From Aradus depressus (Eukaryota > Arthropoda > Insecta > Hemiptera > Aradidae): a DNA stretch of 64,000 nucleotides. The stretch is from positions 14,548,249 to 14,612,248 of the forward strand of contig OY759223.1 in NCBI GenBank assembly GCA_963662175.1, in the 5' to 3' direction. Position 1 is the stretch's first letter. The number at the start of each line of letters is the position of its first letter. This document shows, piece by piece, positions 37,001 to 41,819 of the stretch. The translations under genes and the position numbers were made by a program. The notes beneath the pieces are model-generated. The model was given only the letters and a program-made list of their open reading frames with translations, was not told where the DNA came from and made no database searches.

Positions 37001-40000
37001 TACCTTTTTAAGATTACAGCACAAGGTATGCTGTTGGTTAAGTTCAACTTGCTGTTTTTTCACAATGTCGTTTATTTTCTTTCTTTCTTTGTCAACACAT
37101 TCAATCAGGTCACCATCCTCTAGAAAATACGTTTAATAAATAATAAAAAAAAATAGTATAATAATATATATTAGTCTCCAATTTATTTTCTGAGTTCAAA
37201 ACAAACTTTTTTTTTTTGGCCTTATGTTCTGTGCATATTATTAGCCATGTTCACTGTGTTATCTAATTGTTTACGACATCCATGGCCCCGAAAGGGAGTT
37301 CTATCTACGAAATAAAACTCACTCCCGGATGGGATTCGAACCCGCAAACCAAGGTGAGACCAACCCCGACCAAAGCCCTACGCTCTAGCCCGCACAGCCT
37401 TACTTTAAATATAGACGTTACGGGTGTATTTTGCTACATCAGTTTGTTATTTCGTATTCAATATTTGTAATGTTGGTTCATTTATAATATTTGACTGGGA
37501 TTTGCTATTCGACTCGACATATCTAATGAAAACTTCTGTCCAGACAAAAAATATAAATGTAAAAAAAAAAAAAAAAGCCTGGACAGAATTTTTTATCAAA
37601 TAAGAACCAATATTATAAATATTAAAAAGAAAATATCCAATAAGAAACTGGGGAGGAATGAACCCGAATCATCTCTGTATTAATGTTTGGCACCTCAGAA
37701 AATAAAATGAGAGAATAATATAGCATTCATACATTAAAAATCTCCATACACACCTCAACAATTGATAAACAAAAATCTCCTTATACATCTCAACAATTGA
37801 TAAACAAAAATCTCCTTATACATCTCAACAATTGATAAACAAAAATCTCCTTATACATCTCAACAATTAATAAATAAAAATCTCTTTATTAATCTCAACA
37901 ATGAATAAACAAAGAACACATGTATTATAGATACTGATGATGGGAGTGCTTCCCGAAATGTTTGTAATTATTCGAAGGAATAATACTGAACGAAAAATTG
38001 AAATAAAATAAAAGCATAAACTGACCTTTGATCTACGGTTATCATACAGATAAGCAAAATTACTAAATTTTTGTTTATAACTAACTTCACATCTTAGTAT
38101 TACTTAAGTAAAAAAAATCATCATAATCAACTAAATAGCTAATTAGCTAACAAAGTAACCAATTAAATCAGTAATATTACCCATTTAATATAATTATACT
38201 AACCACTAAGTCCAAGGATGTTTCGAATCTTTTTCTCTTGCCGTTCCTTTTCATCTTTAATTTTCACTAATCCTTCGTTCAGTTCCGTTTTCTCCTCGTT
38301 CAGTCTGTTTACTCTCTCCTCCAATTCCGTACGTTCTTTTTCTAGTTTGCCTACTCCTTCAGCCTACAACATAAACATTTCATAATTATCAATGTAATTC
38401 ATATAAGTTTGTCAAATCATCCAGAAAAAACCGGATTTTTTTTTTTTTTTAATATCTTAATTTCTTACTTCCCTAGTATGTTAAGGGGAAATAACGTACG
38501 TAATAAGCCAACATTGGATAATGAATTTTGATCGAAATTTCATATATCCTGATCCTCTAATCCAAAATAAAACCAAATGTTTCTGTGTATTTGTCTGAGG
38601 ATAGGATATCTTCCTGTAAAATACATCAAAACTTTTTTCAGATATAAGAAGTAAAGCGGATCGTTTAGTTTTCACCGAAATTTCATCTTTTCCGATTCCC
38701 TGAATCCAAAAAAGAATAAAAAAGTTGTCGTGGAATTACCGGCGAAGTACTTTTTCAGAATGAATTAATCAATTAAATTTTCGCTCTCCCTTCAAAACCA
38801 ATCGACCGTCTGGGCTAAAAAACAATGTTTGACTTACATAGGGGCTTCTGAATTCTCATACTAAATTTTATGATAATACATTCATTACACCGGCAGTTAT
38901 TAGGATTTTTAGGTCCGGCTGTCCATCAGGGTAAAAAAAAAAACCAAGTATAGAGGAAGTTATCAAACAAAGAAATTCTATGTTTAGTTATCACTGAAAT
39001 TACATGTTTTCCGAAGCCGAAACTAAAAAAAATCGAATCTCTGTGTGTCTTTAACACGATAACCCCTGATAGAATGAATGTATTCACATGAAACTATATG
39101 TGTATCGAGAATCCTATTAATACGACACATATTAATTTTCAGCGAGATCGAACGAAAGGAAAGAAGGATCATAGGAGATCAACTCAAATAATAATAGCCG
39201 ATGTAATGAATGTGTCGAGATATTTAGTATGAGGATTTAAAAGTCCCTGTGTAAGTAAAATATTGATAAAATCGGTGGTTTTGTAGGGAGATTAATTCGT
39301 TGTGGGGAAGTACATATCAGGTGATCCACCAACGACTATTACATCATTGAATCAGAGTGAAGAGAAAAAAAATGTTTACCTGAAGACCAACGGATACAAG
39401 CTGGGGCTTTGTGGCCAGGTCCCCCAGTCGACCTCCCAGCCCTGCTTCCAAGTCCGCTCCAGTCAGTCCGGTCTGACACCCAGTCTCATGGTAGATCCTG
39501 GTCCGAGCTCGACTCTTCTTCATACCCCCTCCTGTCGCTTTTGCAGCCACAGCGGCTGACGTCTCTTCTACCTTCTTCCTTCTCAGGCTGGCGGTTCGGT
39601 TCAGGCTTGGCTCCCGGCTTTTTGACAGATTCTCAGCTGATTTTCGCCTTCGACGAGGCACAGTGGAGTATTTGTCTGGCGTAGTTTTCTCTGGTGTAAT
39701 CCCTGAAAAACAAAAGTAAATTAATAATTAAAGAATTTTAAATTTTGGCAAAAATAAATGTAGAAATAAATTAAATCGGTCGTGAAAATCCTTCTATAAG
39801 ACTCAACGGCTTGAACTGAATTATAATAATAATAATATTTATTTCCGTTAAGCAACAACTTGGTAATTAGATACGTCATACAAATGTATACATCAAAATA
39901 GCTTATAAATGAAATACATTAACCGATATTAAATCTTAGAATACAAACACATATGAGATGAATAATAATTTAAAAAATAAAGAATGATAGTTAAATGAAT

Positions 40001-41196
40001 ATAAAATAAAATCCCTAATATTAAAAAATACAATATACACTATTTTTATTTAAATTATAAATATTTTATATTTCTTTAAGATAAATCTTCTTTCGCGACG
40101 ATATTTCTTGGTAACTACTCGCCCTTCCTCAGGGCACAAACAAAAATATTGAGAAATTATAAATATACCTAAGTATATATATTTAAAAAAAATTAATTAT
40201 GATAAAACTTATAGGAGGACCTCTGCCAAGAAAATAAAAATGAAAGCAAGGTATGAATTAAAGCTTTTATATATAAAATGGTTGTTATTTTTCATTTATT
40301 TATTAACAATCAGAATAAATTCCGTTTCCGTCATTTCTCTAGCATATATATTTTTTATTGAATTTTAATTTTTTTTATTATATCTTTTGCTTTTCAGAAG
40401 AGGAGAATGGTATCAAAGAAGTTGATTCCTTTATGAATTATACTTTTTTCAAAAAGACAAGAACAATGTTTGGTTATTCCAAATTCTTTTTTCTTTCTGA
40501 ATACGGTAATTTTTCAGAAAGAAAGAAGAATTTGTAATTAGTCTCTAAATATATAAATTCGCTTTTTATTAGGCGCAAGGACGTAGCCAGAAATGTATTT
40601 TGAAGCGGGGTTCGATCTCGAGATCCTCTAATTTAGCGTAACTCTGAGAATAATCCGCAAACAAAGGTAGAAGATTGGACCACGGGAGCATCCTGAGATT
40701 TGTTAAGTCGTTAAGGAAACTGGGAGACTGGGTCCTTTATGAAGGACTTGGTTTTGATAGTATAAACAACTAGGTAACAAGGTAAGGTGGAAGCCCAGCG
40801 CATTGGATGCTTAGATCCCGCAAAGCACCAACCCACCATACTCTGAGAGTGATATCTGAATAAGTATTTGCTTGGGTAAATACTCTCCTACGATATCTAC
40901 TTAATAAAAATGCCCTACTCACCCATAGATGTAGTCATGATAGGCGTTGCTCGCCTCGTATTGGAGGGCCACCTCCCATCACTGACTGGAGTGGTCCGTG
41001 ACGAGTTAGGGGTGGTCCGTACAGAGACCGACCTGGAGAGGGGGGTCCTTGGGGTCCGAGGTGGTCGCCGTCCTCCTGCCCCTCCTCCGCTACTCTCACT
41101 GCCTCCCTCGCTGGTCCCGTCGCAGATCTCTCGCTCTGAGGTCAGACTAGAGTCTGGGGTAGGTTCCACACCACTGTCGCTCCCACCCACCTCCAT
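13756..41196 (-). CDS. Spliced gene for an unrecognised 755-residue coiled-coil protein (13 coding exons)
   Basis: I joined 13 exons on the minus strand: 41196-40923, 39702-39380, 38363-38204, 37119-37004, 36627-36487, 36106-36009, 34325-34142, 29483-29312, 28052-27897, 16940-16730, 15664-15553, 14198-14043 and 13920-13756. Every intron is GT-AG and all phases agree; the coding length is 2268 nt. Residues 1-91 are Gly/Ser/Pro/Arg-rich and residues 92-199 are basic and Ser-rich. Residues about 200-395 are a long heptad-like coiled coil. Residues 400-490 are a mixed block that looks conserved, 491-545 are Ser/Pro-rich, and 612-710 are a second coiled coil. No signal peptide, membrane segment or enzymatic motif is visible. 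This suggests a cytoplasmic scaffold or cytoskeletal adaptor, which is inference. The family is not recognised. Intron 9 carries a young LTR retrotransposon. Confidence 0.9.
13949..13975 (+). repeat. SINE-A tail fragment
   Basis: Isolated AAAGCCCGGGCATGAGTCAC tail in intron 12. Confidence 0.6.
14043..14198 (-). CDS. Coiled-coil gene, exon 12
   Basis: Residues 650-701, phase 0 at both ends, donor GTAAGT. Strong heptad character (VESLQKELKVKEKELVEMEK), then a SNWHKAMSEVRRLYDTIDAA segment. The core of the second coiled coil. Confidence 0.92.
14199..14954. other. Intron 11, AT-rich part
   Basis: No exon or repeat recognised here. TTTATCTTTTATTTTTTT-type tracts near 14300 resemble those at 15350-15480. 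Confidence 0.4.
14955..15095 (+). repeat. SINE-B copy (second tRNA-derived SINE family)
   Basis: The head GATGGCCGTGCGGGCTTGAG resembles the A box of Leu/Ser-type tRNAs. GCGGGTTCGAATCCCGTCCG is a B box. The body has GGAGTGAGTTTTATTTCGTG and TCCTCCCGGGGCCATGGATA. A reversed second copy is at 37255-37420. Confidence 0.75.
15553..15664 (-). CDS. Coiled-coil gene, exon 11
   Basis: Residues 613-649 plus the last base of codon 612. Acceptor TTGAAG, donor GTATAG. Acidic and lysine-rich coil-forming sequence (IRSEVEQLKNKLN). The phase matches exon 10 (2+1) and exon 12 (0). Confidence 0.88.
15762..15849 (-). CDS. Candidate alternative terminal exon of the coiled-coil gene
   Basis: A GC-rich 88-nt segment with acceptor TTTGTCCAG that reads in phase from exon 10. 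It would add Phe and 28 residues (DSRNDTPDVRLLKSAG ... LFIS) before TAG, giving a 640-residue protein without the second coiled coil. A second in-phase acceptor (CTCCAG) lies 9 nt downstream. It lies between exons 10 and 11, so it must be alternative to exons 11-13. No AATAAA is seen shortly after the stop, which weakens the case. It could instead be a chance GC-rich segment. Confidence 0.42.
15881..16325 (+). repeat. Repeat C copy, near full length
   Basis: Starts GTACTTCCCCAGGCTGAATT and ends TATAGCTTGGGAAG. Internal blocks include TTCTGAATCCTCATACTAAA, GGCAGTTATTAGAGATTTTG and TATCGATAGTTATCACGTGC. Lies in intron 10, immediately upstream (in gene sense) of the candidate alternative exon. 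Confidence 0.75.
16537..16712 (+). repeat. SINE-A copy, 3' half
   Basis: Contains TCCTTCGGATGGGACGTTAA and GCCCGGGCATGAGTCACAAT. Ends 18 bp from exon 10, in intron 10. Confidence 0.85.
16730..16940 (-). CDS. Coiled-coil gene, exon 10
   Basis: Residues 543-611 with split codons at both ends. Acceptor TTTCAG, donor GTACGT. Encodes a Gly/Ser stretch then an amphipathic helical segment (DQVIEVDNLVTRLLRVLHII). The preceding intron is 10,956 bp because of the LTR retrotransposon; without it and one TSD copy the intron would be about 1.1 kb. Confidence 0.9.
17338..17650 (+). repeat. SINE-A copy
   Basis: Nearly full length with B box GGGTTCGAAACCCGGCTGAG, core GGGACGTTAAGCGATGGTCC and tail GCCCAGGCATGAGTCATAAT. 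In intron 9. Confidence 0.85.
17943..17946. repeat. Target-site duplication ATCT (left)
   Basis: ATCT directly precedes the 5' LTR and recurs at 27802-27805 directly after the 3' LTR. Confidence 0.85.
18195..18201 (+). promoter_or_regulatory. Candidate TATA box of the LTR promoter
   Basis: TTATATA within the LTR, followed about 35-40 nt later by ACAGTCAGG, which resembles an arthropod initiator (TCAGT). The same motif is present in the 3' LTR 8688 bp downstream. Confidence 0.4.
18294..18530 (+). CDS. LTR-encoded 78-residue ORF (5' LTR copy)
   Basis: ATG at 18294 has G at -3 and is the first AUG after the predicted TATA-driven start. It encodes MSKLKWTEVKLDVSKENAEN followed by a Glu/Lys-rich then Ser/Gln/Pro-rich sequence, ending at a stop at 18528-18530. 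The same ORF occurs in the 3' LTR at 26982-27218. No family is recognised. It would act as an upstream ORF before gag, or encode a small protein. It may also be chance, since a second frame (from a TTG at 18266) is open over the same bases. Confidence 0.35.
   Translation: MSKLKWTEVKLDVSKENAENSEMAEEKKEGEVVGEMQSSRGVSSLEFSQFQSRPSSSQSRDPPGEVFSLDPGVLESTS
19114..19140 (+). promoter_or_regulatory. Candidate primer-binding site of the Ty3-type element
   Basis: TTGGCATCCCTTGTGGGGAT follows the LTR after 3 bases. TGG pairs with a tRNA CCA end, and the GTGGGGATT spacing resembles a T-arm complement, but I could not match it to a particular tRNA. A weak resemblance to tRNA-Asn was noted. It clearly differs from the tRNA-Lys site at 61.3-61.9 kb. 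Confidence 0.5.
19313..21178 (+). CDS. gag: Gag of the Ty3-type element
   Basis: Structural polyprotein that would form the particle around the element's RNA. I take ATG 19313 as start, giving 621 residues; the in-frame codons before it contain only a TTG. Residues about 55-290 are a long coiled coil, partly built from repeated units of the NLESKM / SQIANL type (DNA repeats at about 19490-19720). Residues about 315-420 resemble the retrotransposon Gag capsid domain (NPKEFLDNLEIQFKLW ... VFWQINS ... FEEFKELFKAKFWG). The C-terminal 130 residues are Asn/Gln/Arg-rich and basic but have no CCHC zinc knuckle. The ORF ends in TGA followed by C, and the same frame stays open into pol. Confidence 0.92.
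   Translation: MDNQIVVENIEQFEEASVDSEIENVDIPVSAGTRSRKTNVINEKEETQVFTGDMFKELLKVMGNLDSKLGSQIADLRSDMGNLESKMEAQSANLGSKMETQIASLSSEIGNLGSGMSNLESKVGSQITNLETEIGSNIEKIINRLEKAEENCDARFQILETKLVSDKQENEEKYNKIYEKVEKIEDSLIEEIKENQKLSNTVDKNSKKISGLEGELNIFRKEIGRELENEQMKVCKEFSMVKDVQSNFESKITELQEKIEHSVEQLSDRMEAVSVSNNSPNLLAHQDSGLSHSLLLLNQSILKQGISNGKSCSFRNSTKDNPKEFLDNLEIQFKLWGGKVKLNEFLANYLKEESLVFWQINSHKVGNFEEFKELFKAKFWGTHFDSIVMKELGQGSYFSNGKGLNPQEYFSNLVLRARSCQYQMPEEFVCKNMANHFGQEVESIIIYQGIRKIEDFVEVLDRIGRDRINNNKNWGNKSYRGNHFEVGNNSGENLFRGREQRWAGPSQDIRKNQEKGGFQENRNRQGNQNYNNRYVPMNYSRNQNRFVRNPQNEGQNSRYQYSPQSGDRIPEPYGQDRDWQYKRQFNKPYLRPLMSQDQKPPDQMRKQNFNNNNKVTDKISE
21227..24520 (+). CDS. pol: Pol polyprotein (PR-RT-RNase H-IN) of the Ty3-type element
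   Basis: Copies the RNA into DNA and inserts it. The frame is open from directly after the gag TGA (21179); the first ATG is 21227. The protease has LLDCGSMVNA (Cys in place of the usual Thr/Ser) and an IILGSEFF segment. RT has KVRICLDARKLN, LSTVDLTKSFWQI, VPFGLSIS and the YVDD catalytic motif. RNase H has QTDASG, TELELLAIVW and VADTLSR. Integrase has an HHCC finger (with CHKC), catalytic Asp in SVDFLGP, Asp in MDHGTQF and Glu in SERTNRD, then an EGPYRI GPY/F module. The order RT-RH-IN places it in Ty3/gypsy (Metaviridae). It is intact, without frameshifts. It lacks its own start if made by read-through. Confidence 0.96.
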   Translation: MSLRKEFNEILLSEESWDQEVNLTYCPEIKIKIGSVQCNALLDCGSMVNAVNERFFYKNKDNFKHEILPISNVSIITAVNKRSKPIRYQIISAISFHTHNIDIRFLIVPELSYNIILGSEFFNSHAVILDFKDKILQLNSDPGNIIKIPFVTDVDSTQTVTQKIQCIEGLENSIFESKIDLFEDKIQDILSENDSLPPPVIQEFKEILNKYEHIFSNEPGLIRGFQYRLMVNDDTPYFIKPYKMKEYQREAVHSEVQAMLQAGIITRSRSPYVNPMVVVGKSNGKVRICLDARKLNARLIPDYQMSQSIDDILRHCGDTKFLSTVDLTKSFWQIELHQESQPYTAFMYEGVVYQFRRVPFGLSISLAALSRGLQHILSQFYDQIHPYVDDLLCLSKSSHSHLNLLESLFSTLSENGVTVNIEKSKFFRKEVDYVGFILSVEGIKPQPEKVSSIKNFPTPTNITELKGFIGLTNYYQRFTKDYGQCIGGLSHLLRKGVKWQWGLQEDNIFNKAKSIFLDNVILRHPNFSKPFYLQTDASGFAIASQLYQLTDEKEKGVVAFASRVLRTAEKTYTITELELLAIVWSVQKYETYLSGRKFFIETDHKALIFIKNCKNTTSRLMRWSLFLQQFNFEILHISGKANVVADTLSRQITTNDTHNIKHRTNDIQINNIIQNTPINKIVKEFHNKYTTHDLPQHILNKLFQTPNTLTEYKTLKYKYVNNLILSQRACKPFRILVPDTVKSQFIETIHNTYLHIGVHKLFQLINPHYHIAHLMDKISKILRTCHKCQLNKISNKTYYSKYNWIETTEPLQLVSVDFLGPLPRGRRGVRYIFVMIDNFSKYVKLYDVGKATTRAALRCVDRFITELGKPTKILMDHGTQFTSRQWQQTLTEYNIKYVYASIRHPQSNLSERTNRDIGNYLRTVLTDRHTAWANHLKDVEFVINNTYHSTIKAYPCEVILGIRHQTPWSKLYYKTINKYENQQTDETHLGEGYIRRLRDQVVDNIKIAGKINSRKYDESHQLYKFSIGDLVAVKSLRTCENVETQATKFQSVFEGPYRIKTSYGDTTYLLTDIDNPELERGKFHSTLLKPYYIKEIV
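24521..26620 (+). other. 3' non-coding region of the Ty3-type element
   Basis: About 2.1 kb of T- and A-rich sequence between pol and the polypurine tract, with a 25-nt A run near 25020-25044. No plus-strand ORF of note, and no envelope features (signal peptide, furin site, membrane anchor). A longer than usual non-coding region for a 9.9-kb element. Confidence 0.8.
26621..26634 (+). promoter_or_regulatory. Polypurine tract
   Basis: AAGGGGAGGGTAAA directly abuts the 3' LTR. It is the expected primer for plus-strand DNA synthesis, with one interrupting T. Confidence 0.85.
26635..27801 (+). repeat. 3' LTR of the Ty3-type element
   Basis: Same length as the 5' LTR and apparently identical, at a constant offset of 8688 bp. 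Carries the second copy of the 78-codon ORF (26982-27218). Confidence 0.95.
27802..27877 (+). mobile_element. Helitron-like 3' terminus
   Basis: CCTGGGCAACGTCGGGTAAACCTGCTAG followed by T matches the hairpin-plus-CTAG end of Helitrons and the end of the element at 51061-51582. It ends 19 bp from the exon-9 splice donor. The LTR element appears to have inserted into or beside it. The 5' end was not found. Confidence 0.6.
27897..28052 (-). CDS. Coiled-coil gene, exon 9
   Basis: Residues 491-541 with split codons at both ends. Acceptor TTTTTCAG, donor GTAAGT. Encodes an acidic EPELLSAETEPIQ segment and KRFSLASLPDLSPVKSHRAS, a Ser/Pro-rich stretch with likely phosphorylation sites. The donor is about 20 bp from the Helitron end and about 95 bp from the LTR. 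Confidence 0.92.
28053..29311. other. Intron 8
   Basis: No repeat clearly recognised. The segment 28140-28340 has higher GC but no open frame in phase. Confidence 0.5.
29312..29483 (-). CDS. Coiled-coil gene, exon 8
   Basis: Residues 433-489 plus one base. Begins DVIYHNEAYNESSSSEVSSG and includes LRPTGGLLSAIINAIRSA, which looks like a conserved functional block rather than a coil. Donor GTAACT. The acceptor CTCCAG is chosen; an in-phase alternative 30 nt upstream (GTTGAAG) would add ten residues. Confidence 0.88.
29595..30190 (+). repeat. Repeat E copy, split by a SINE-A
   Basis: Starts TTTTAACCCCCGTCGCAAAA and GGAGGGGTGTTATAAGTTTG, continues with GGCATCGTAACTCCAATACG, and resumes after the SINE with AAACCTGGTATTTGCAAGAT. 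A reversed copy lies at 45245-45505. Confidence 0.65.
29725..30050 (-). repeat. SINE-A copy inserted in repeat E
   Basis: Full-length reversed copy ending in GATCTTGAGCTCAGAAGACA and GAGCTACCGGCGCCC. TCAAAGCG occurs on both sides, a probable target duplication. Confidence 0.85.
30191..30877. other. Intron 7, unassigned
   Basis: AT-rich, with (TATA)n-like sequence at 30685-30730. No exon seen. Confidence 0.4.
30878..31060 (-). repeat. SINE-A copy, truncated
   Basis: TTATTATGACTCATGCCCGG to the TAGGTACCTGACACTG region. The tRNA-like head is missing. Confidence 0.8.
31061..32665. other. Intron 7, unassigned AT-rich
   Basis: A (TTA)n run near 31245-31262. No coding signal. Confidence 0.4.
32666..32998 (-). 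repeat. SINE-A copy, full length
   Basis: TTATGACTCATGCCCGCGCT through to CACTGAGCTACCGGCGCCC, with B box GGTTTCGAACCCACGATC (reversed). Confidence 0.88.
33043..33455 (-). repeat. Repeat C copy, near full length, reversed
   Basis: Left end TTACTTCTCCAGCTATACAA, right end ATTCGTATTGGGGAAGTA. Contains CCCTAATAACTGCCGAAGTA and TGAATGCATCGACACAAAAT. Confidence 0.75.
33456..34141. other. Intron 7, unassigned
   Basis: No repeat family or exon recognised. Confidence 0.4.
34142..34325 (-). CDS. Coiled-coil gene, exon 7
   Basis: Residues 372-432 plus one base. Begins QENLSLESRLRTLELRSKET (end of the first coiled coil), passes an Ala/Gly-rich GAAVSGAAVALTGLG, and ends NLIASYNISPADLE. Acceptor GAACAG, donor GTAATC. 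Confidence 0.92.
34370..35130 (-). repeat. Repeat F copy with a 160-bp tandem duplication
   Basis: A dispersed element shared with 47500-48110. It carries two tandem 160-bp units (34606-34765 and 34766-34925, each beginning GAATATTTTTATTGTTTCAC and ending GGCCGGCGCCCACACTA), differing at a few sites. A minus-strand open frame (about 34380-34540) contains SKCKSYGSIEKKMKN. An overlapping frame encodes a KRSSAEQMQELWQHRKENEK segment that also looks protein-like. Both are partly shared with the other copy. The element type is unknown. Confidence 0.65.
35140..35290. mobile_element. pogo/Tigger-like terminus
   Basis: TACAGTAAAACCCCTCTTTA and CGGACACCTCTCCTTACGGA are typical of pogo-like inverted ends (CAGTA-AACC). 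Only one end is visible, with internal CCTAAGCGGACACCTAC. Confidence 0.5.
35365..35572. mobile_element. Palindromic MITE-D copy 1
   Basis: Arms TATAAAGAAAAACGAATG and TATTGTCTATTTCACAAG, with their complements at the other end. The centre holds GTCGTGGCTGAAGATGGTAG. Related copies are at 44397-44509 and 49501-49707. Confidence 0.7.
35702..35973 (+). repeat. SINE-A copy
   Basis: CTTGCCTTCTGAGCTCAAGA through GCCCGGGCATGAGTCATAAA. Its end is followed by an (AT)n run next to the exon-6 donor. Confidence 0.85.
36009..36106 (-). CDS. Coiled-coil gene, exon 6
   Basis: Residues 339-370 plus two bases. LSDAKKALSTTEGELSKQQE ... RMCEQR, coiled coil. Donor GTATAT, directly next to an (AT)n microsatellite at about 35984-36000. 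The phase joins exon 7 as Arg. Confidence 0.9.
36107..36486. other. Intron 5
   Basis: AT-rich, with no repeat recognised. Confidence 0.5.
36487..36627 (-). CDS. Coiled-coil gene, exon 5
   Basis: Residues 292-338, phase 0 at both ends. ELERCMITERRLLEEQKDTE continuing as acidic heptads. Donor GTGATC, acceptor TTGTTCAG. Confidence 0.92.
36628..37003. other. Intron 4
   Basis: AT-rich, with no repeat recognised. Confidence 0.5.
37004..37119 (-). CDS. Coiled-coil gene, exon 4
   Basis: Residues 254-291 plus two bases. DGDLIECVDKERKKINDIVK and a Gln-rich coil segment. Acceptor TTTTCTAG, donor GTATAC. Confidence 0.9.
37255..37420 (-). repeat. SINE-B copy, reversed
   Basis: ATCCATGGCCCCGAAAGGGA, CACTCCCGGATGGGATTCGA and CTAGCCCGCACAGCC mirror the copy at 14955-15095. 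In intron 3. Confidence 0.7.
37736..37915. repeat. Minisatellite, 35-bp unit, about five copies
   Basis: Tandem units of AAAAATCTCCTTATACATCT plus CAACAATTGATAAAC. The central copies are identical and the outer ones degrade. In intron 3. Confidence 0.9.
38204..38363 (-). CDS. Coiled-coil gene, exon 3
   Basis: Residues 200-252 plus one base. AEGVGKLEKERTELEERVNR onwards is the start of the long coiled coil, rich in Glu and Lys. Donor GTTAGT, acceptor TGTTGTAG. Confidence 0.92.
38470..39315. repeat. Repeat C cluster (reversed, forward and reversed pieces)
   Basis: TTACTTCCCTAGTATGTTAA at 38466, AAGTACTTTTTCAGAATGAA at 38755 and CGTTGTGGGGAAGTACATAT at 39300 mark ends of at least two adjoining copies. 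Internal blocks such as TTCATTACACCGGCAGTTAT recur. In intron 2. Confidence 0.65.
39380..39702 (-). CDS. Coiled-coil gene, exon 2
   Basis: Residues 93-199 plus two bases. Basic Ser-rich segment PRRRRKSAENLSKSREPSLN, then SRARTRIYHETGCQTGLTGA and a Leu/Gly-rich end. The RRRKSxxN and SLNRTASLRRKK stretches look like kinase sites or nuclear/microtubule-binding basic patches, which is inference. Acceptor TTTTTCAG, donor GTAAAC. Confidence 0.93.
39703..40560. other. Intron 1, AT-rich part
   Basis: Contains TTCGCGACGATATTTCTTGG and GCCCTTCCTCAGGGCACAAA near 40090-40145, which recall the hairpin at 6223. An imperfect inverted repeat lies at about 40420-40540. No gene. Confidence 0.4.
40561..40910 (+). 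repeat. Probable LINE 3'-end remnant
   Basis: GC-richer stretch with GAGATTTGTTAAGTCGTTAA, GAAACTGGGAGACTGGGTCC and CCCAGCGCATTGGATGCTTA, resembling the tail of R1/Jockey-like elements. Too decayed for a firm family. Confidence 0.35.
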
Positions 41197-41225
41197 CTCT
41201 TCGTCTTACCTCCTCAACGGCATCC
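40923..41225 (-). CDS. Coiled-coil gene, exon 1 (start codon exon; CDS from 41196)
   Basis: The exon begins at 41225 after acceptor TTTTTTTCAG. CDS starts at ATG 41196 (G at -3, G at +4) with an in-frame TAA eight to ten bases upstream, which fixes the start. Residues 1-91: acidic/Ser-rich, then GGGAGGRRPPRTPRTP and SVSVRTTPNSSRTTP, a disordered Pro/Arg/Ser/Thr-rich region. Donor GTGAGT. Since the exon begins with an acceptor, at least one upstream non-coding exon exists; I could not find it. Confidence 0.9.
41206..41223 (-). promoter_or_regulatory. Six-codon upstream ORF in the 5' leader
   Basis: ATG CCG TTG AGG AGG TAA lies entirely in the leader, ending 9 nt before the main ATG. It could reduce translation of the main ORF. 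Confidence 0.45.
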
Positions 41226-41271
41226 CTGAAAAAAAAAGTAGTTACCAATAAGCATAAGCTTAGACATGGTT

Positions 41272-41590
41272 ACAGCCTGACCACTGGATGTCCCAGATAT
41301 TATCAGTTCACGGAGACTTTAACTCCAAACTCTTCTTCATTAGGAGGAAGAACAACCCAAACGTGGGGGCATGGAGACTACATGTCGACCTCGAAAGGCC
41401 CGCTGAAGGCCAGGGTGCTGGATCTGCGGCAGCTGGTGACGGAGGCCGGCTACCCTGTATTTAGCCGGTTTGTCAGCTTCTGGCGAGAGCAGAAAAGTGC
41501 GGTGTGACGGGCTGGGGCGACCACCGATCGCCATACGTTGTCCAGTCGGTCGGTGGTCGCCCCCGGCCCGTCTTAACCTCACTTAAGCAC
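41272..41590 (+). pseudogene. R1-type LINE 3' fragment (second copy)
   Basis: CCACTGGATGTCCCAGATAT, GGCAGCTGGTGACGGAGGCC and TTAGCCGGTTTGTCAGCTTC align with 3030-3290. A deletion removes the zinc-knuckle region. It lies just upstream of the gene's first coding exon. Confidence 0.7.
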
Positions 41591-41819
41591 TAATCAGATC
41601 CCGAGCTCCCTCTACAGACAAGACGAATGGTGTACAAAAAGCAAGGTGCAAAAAACCGAAACAATAATAAAGTTAAAAATTACCACCAATTAAACTTAAA
41701 TATAAATTCAATTACATACTGCCACACACTTCCTTACTTGTGACTTATGAATAACCCACAGTAAAGTGAGAAATTCTTTATTGGCCAGTCCAAAAGATAA
41801 CTCAAAAAATGGGAGATTA

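Noticed and set aside
37736..37915. Possible CRISPR-like array
   Set aside because: The units are contiguous with no spacers and the context is eukaryotic; it is a minisatellite in an intron.
39302..39684. Plus-strand open frames of 85 and 91 residues
   Set aside because: Antisense shadows of exon 2.
40910..41251. 113-residue plus-strand open frame
   Set aside because: Antisense shadow of exon 1 of the coiled-coil gene.
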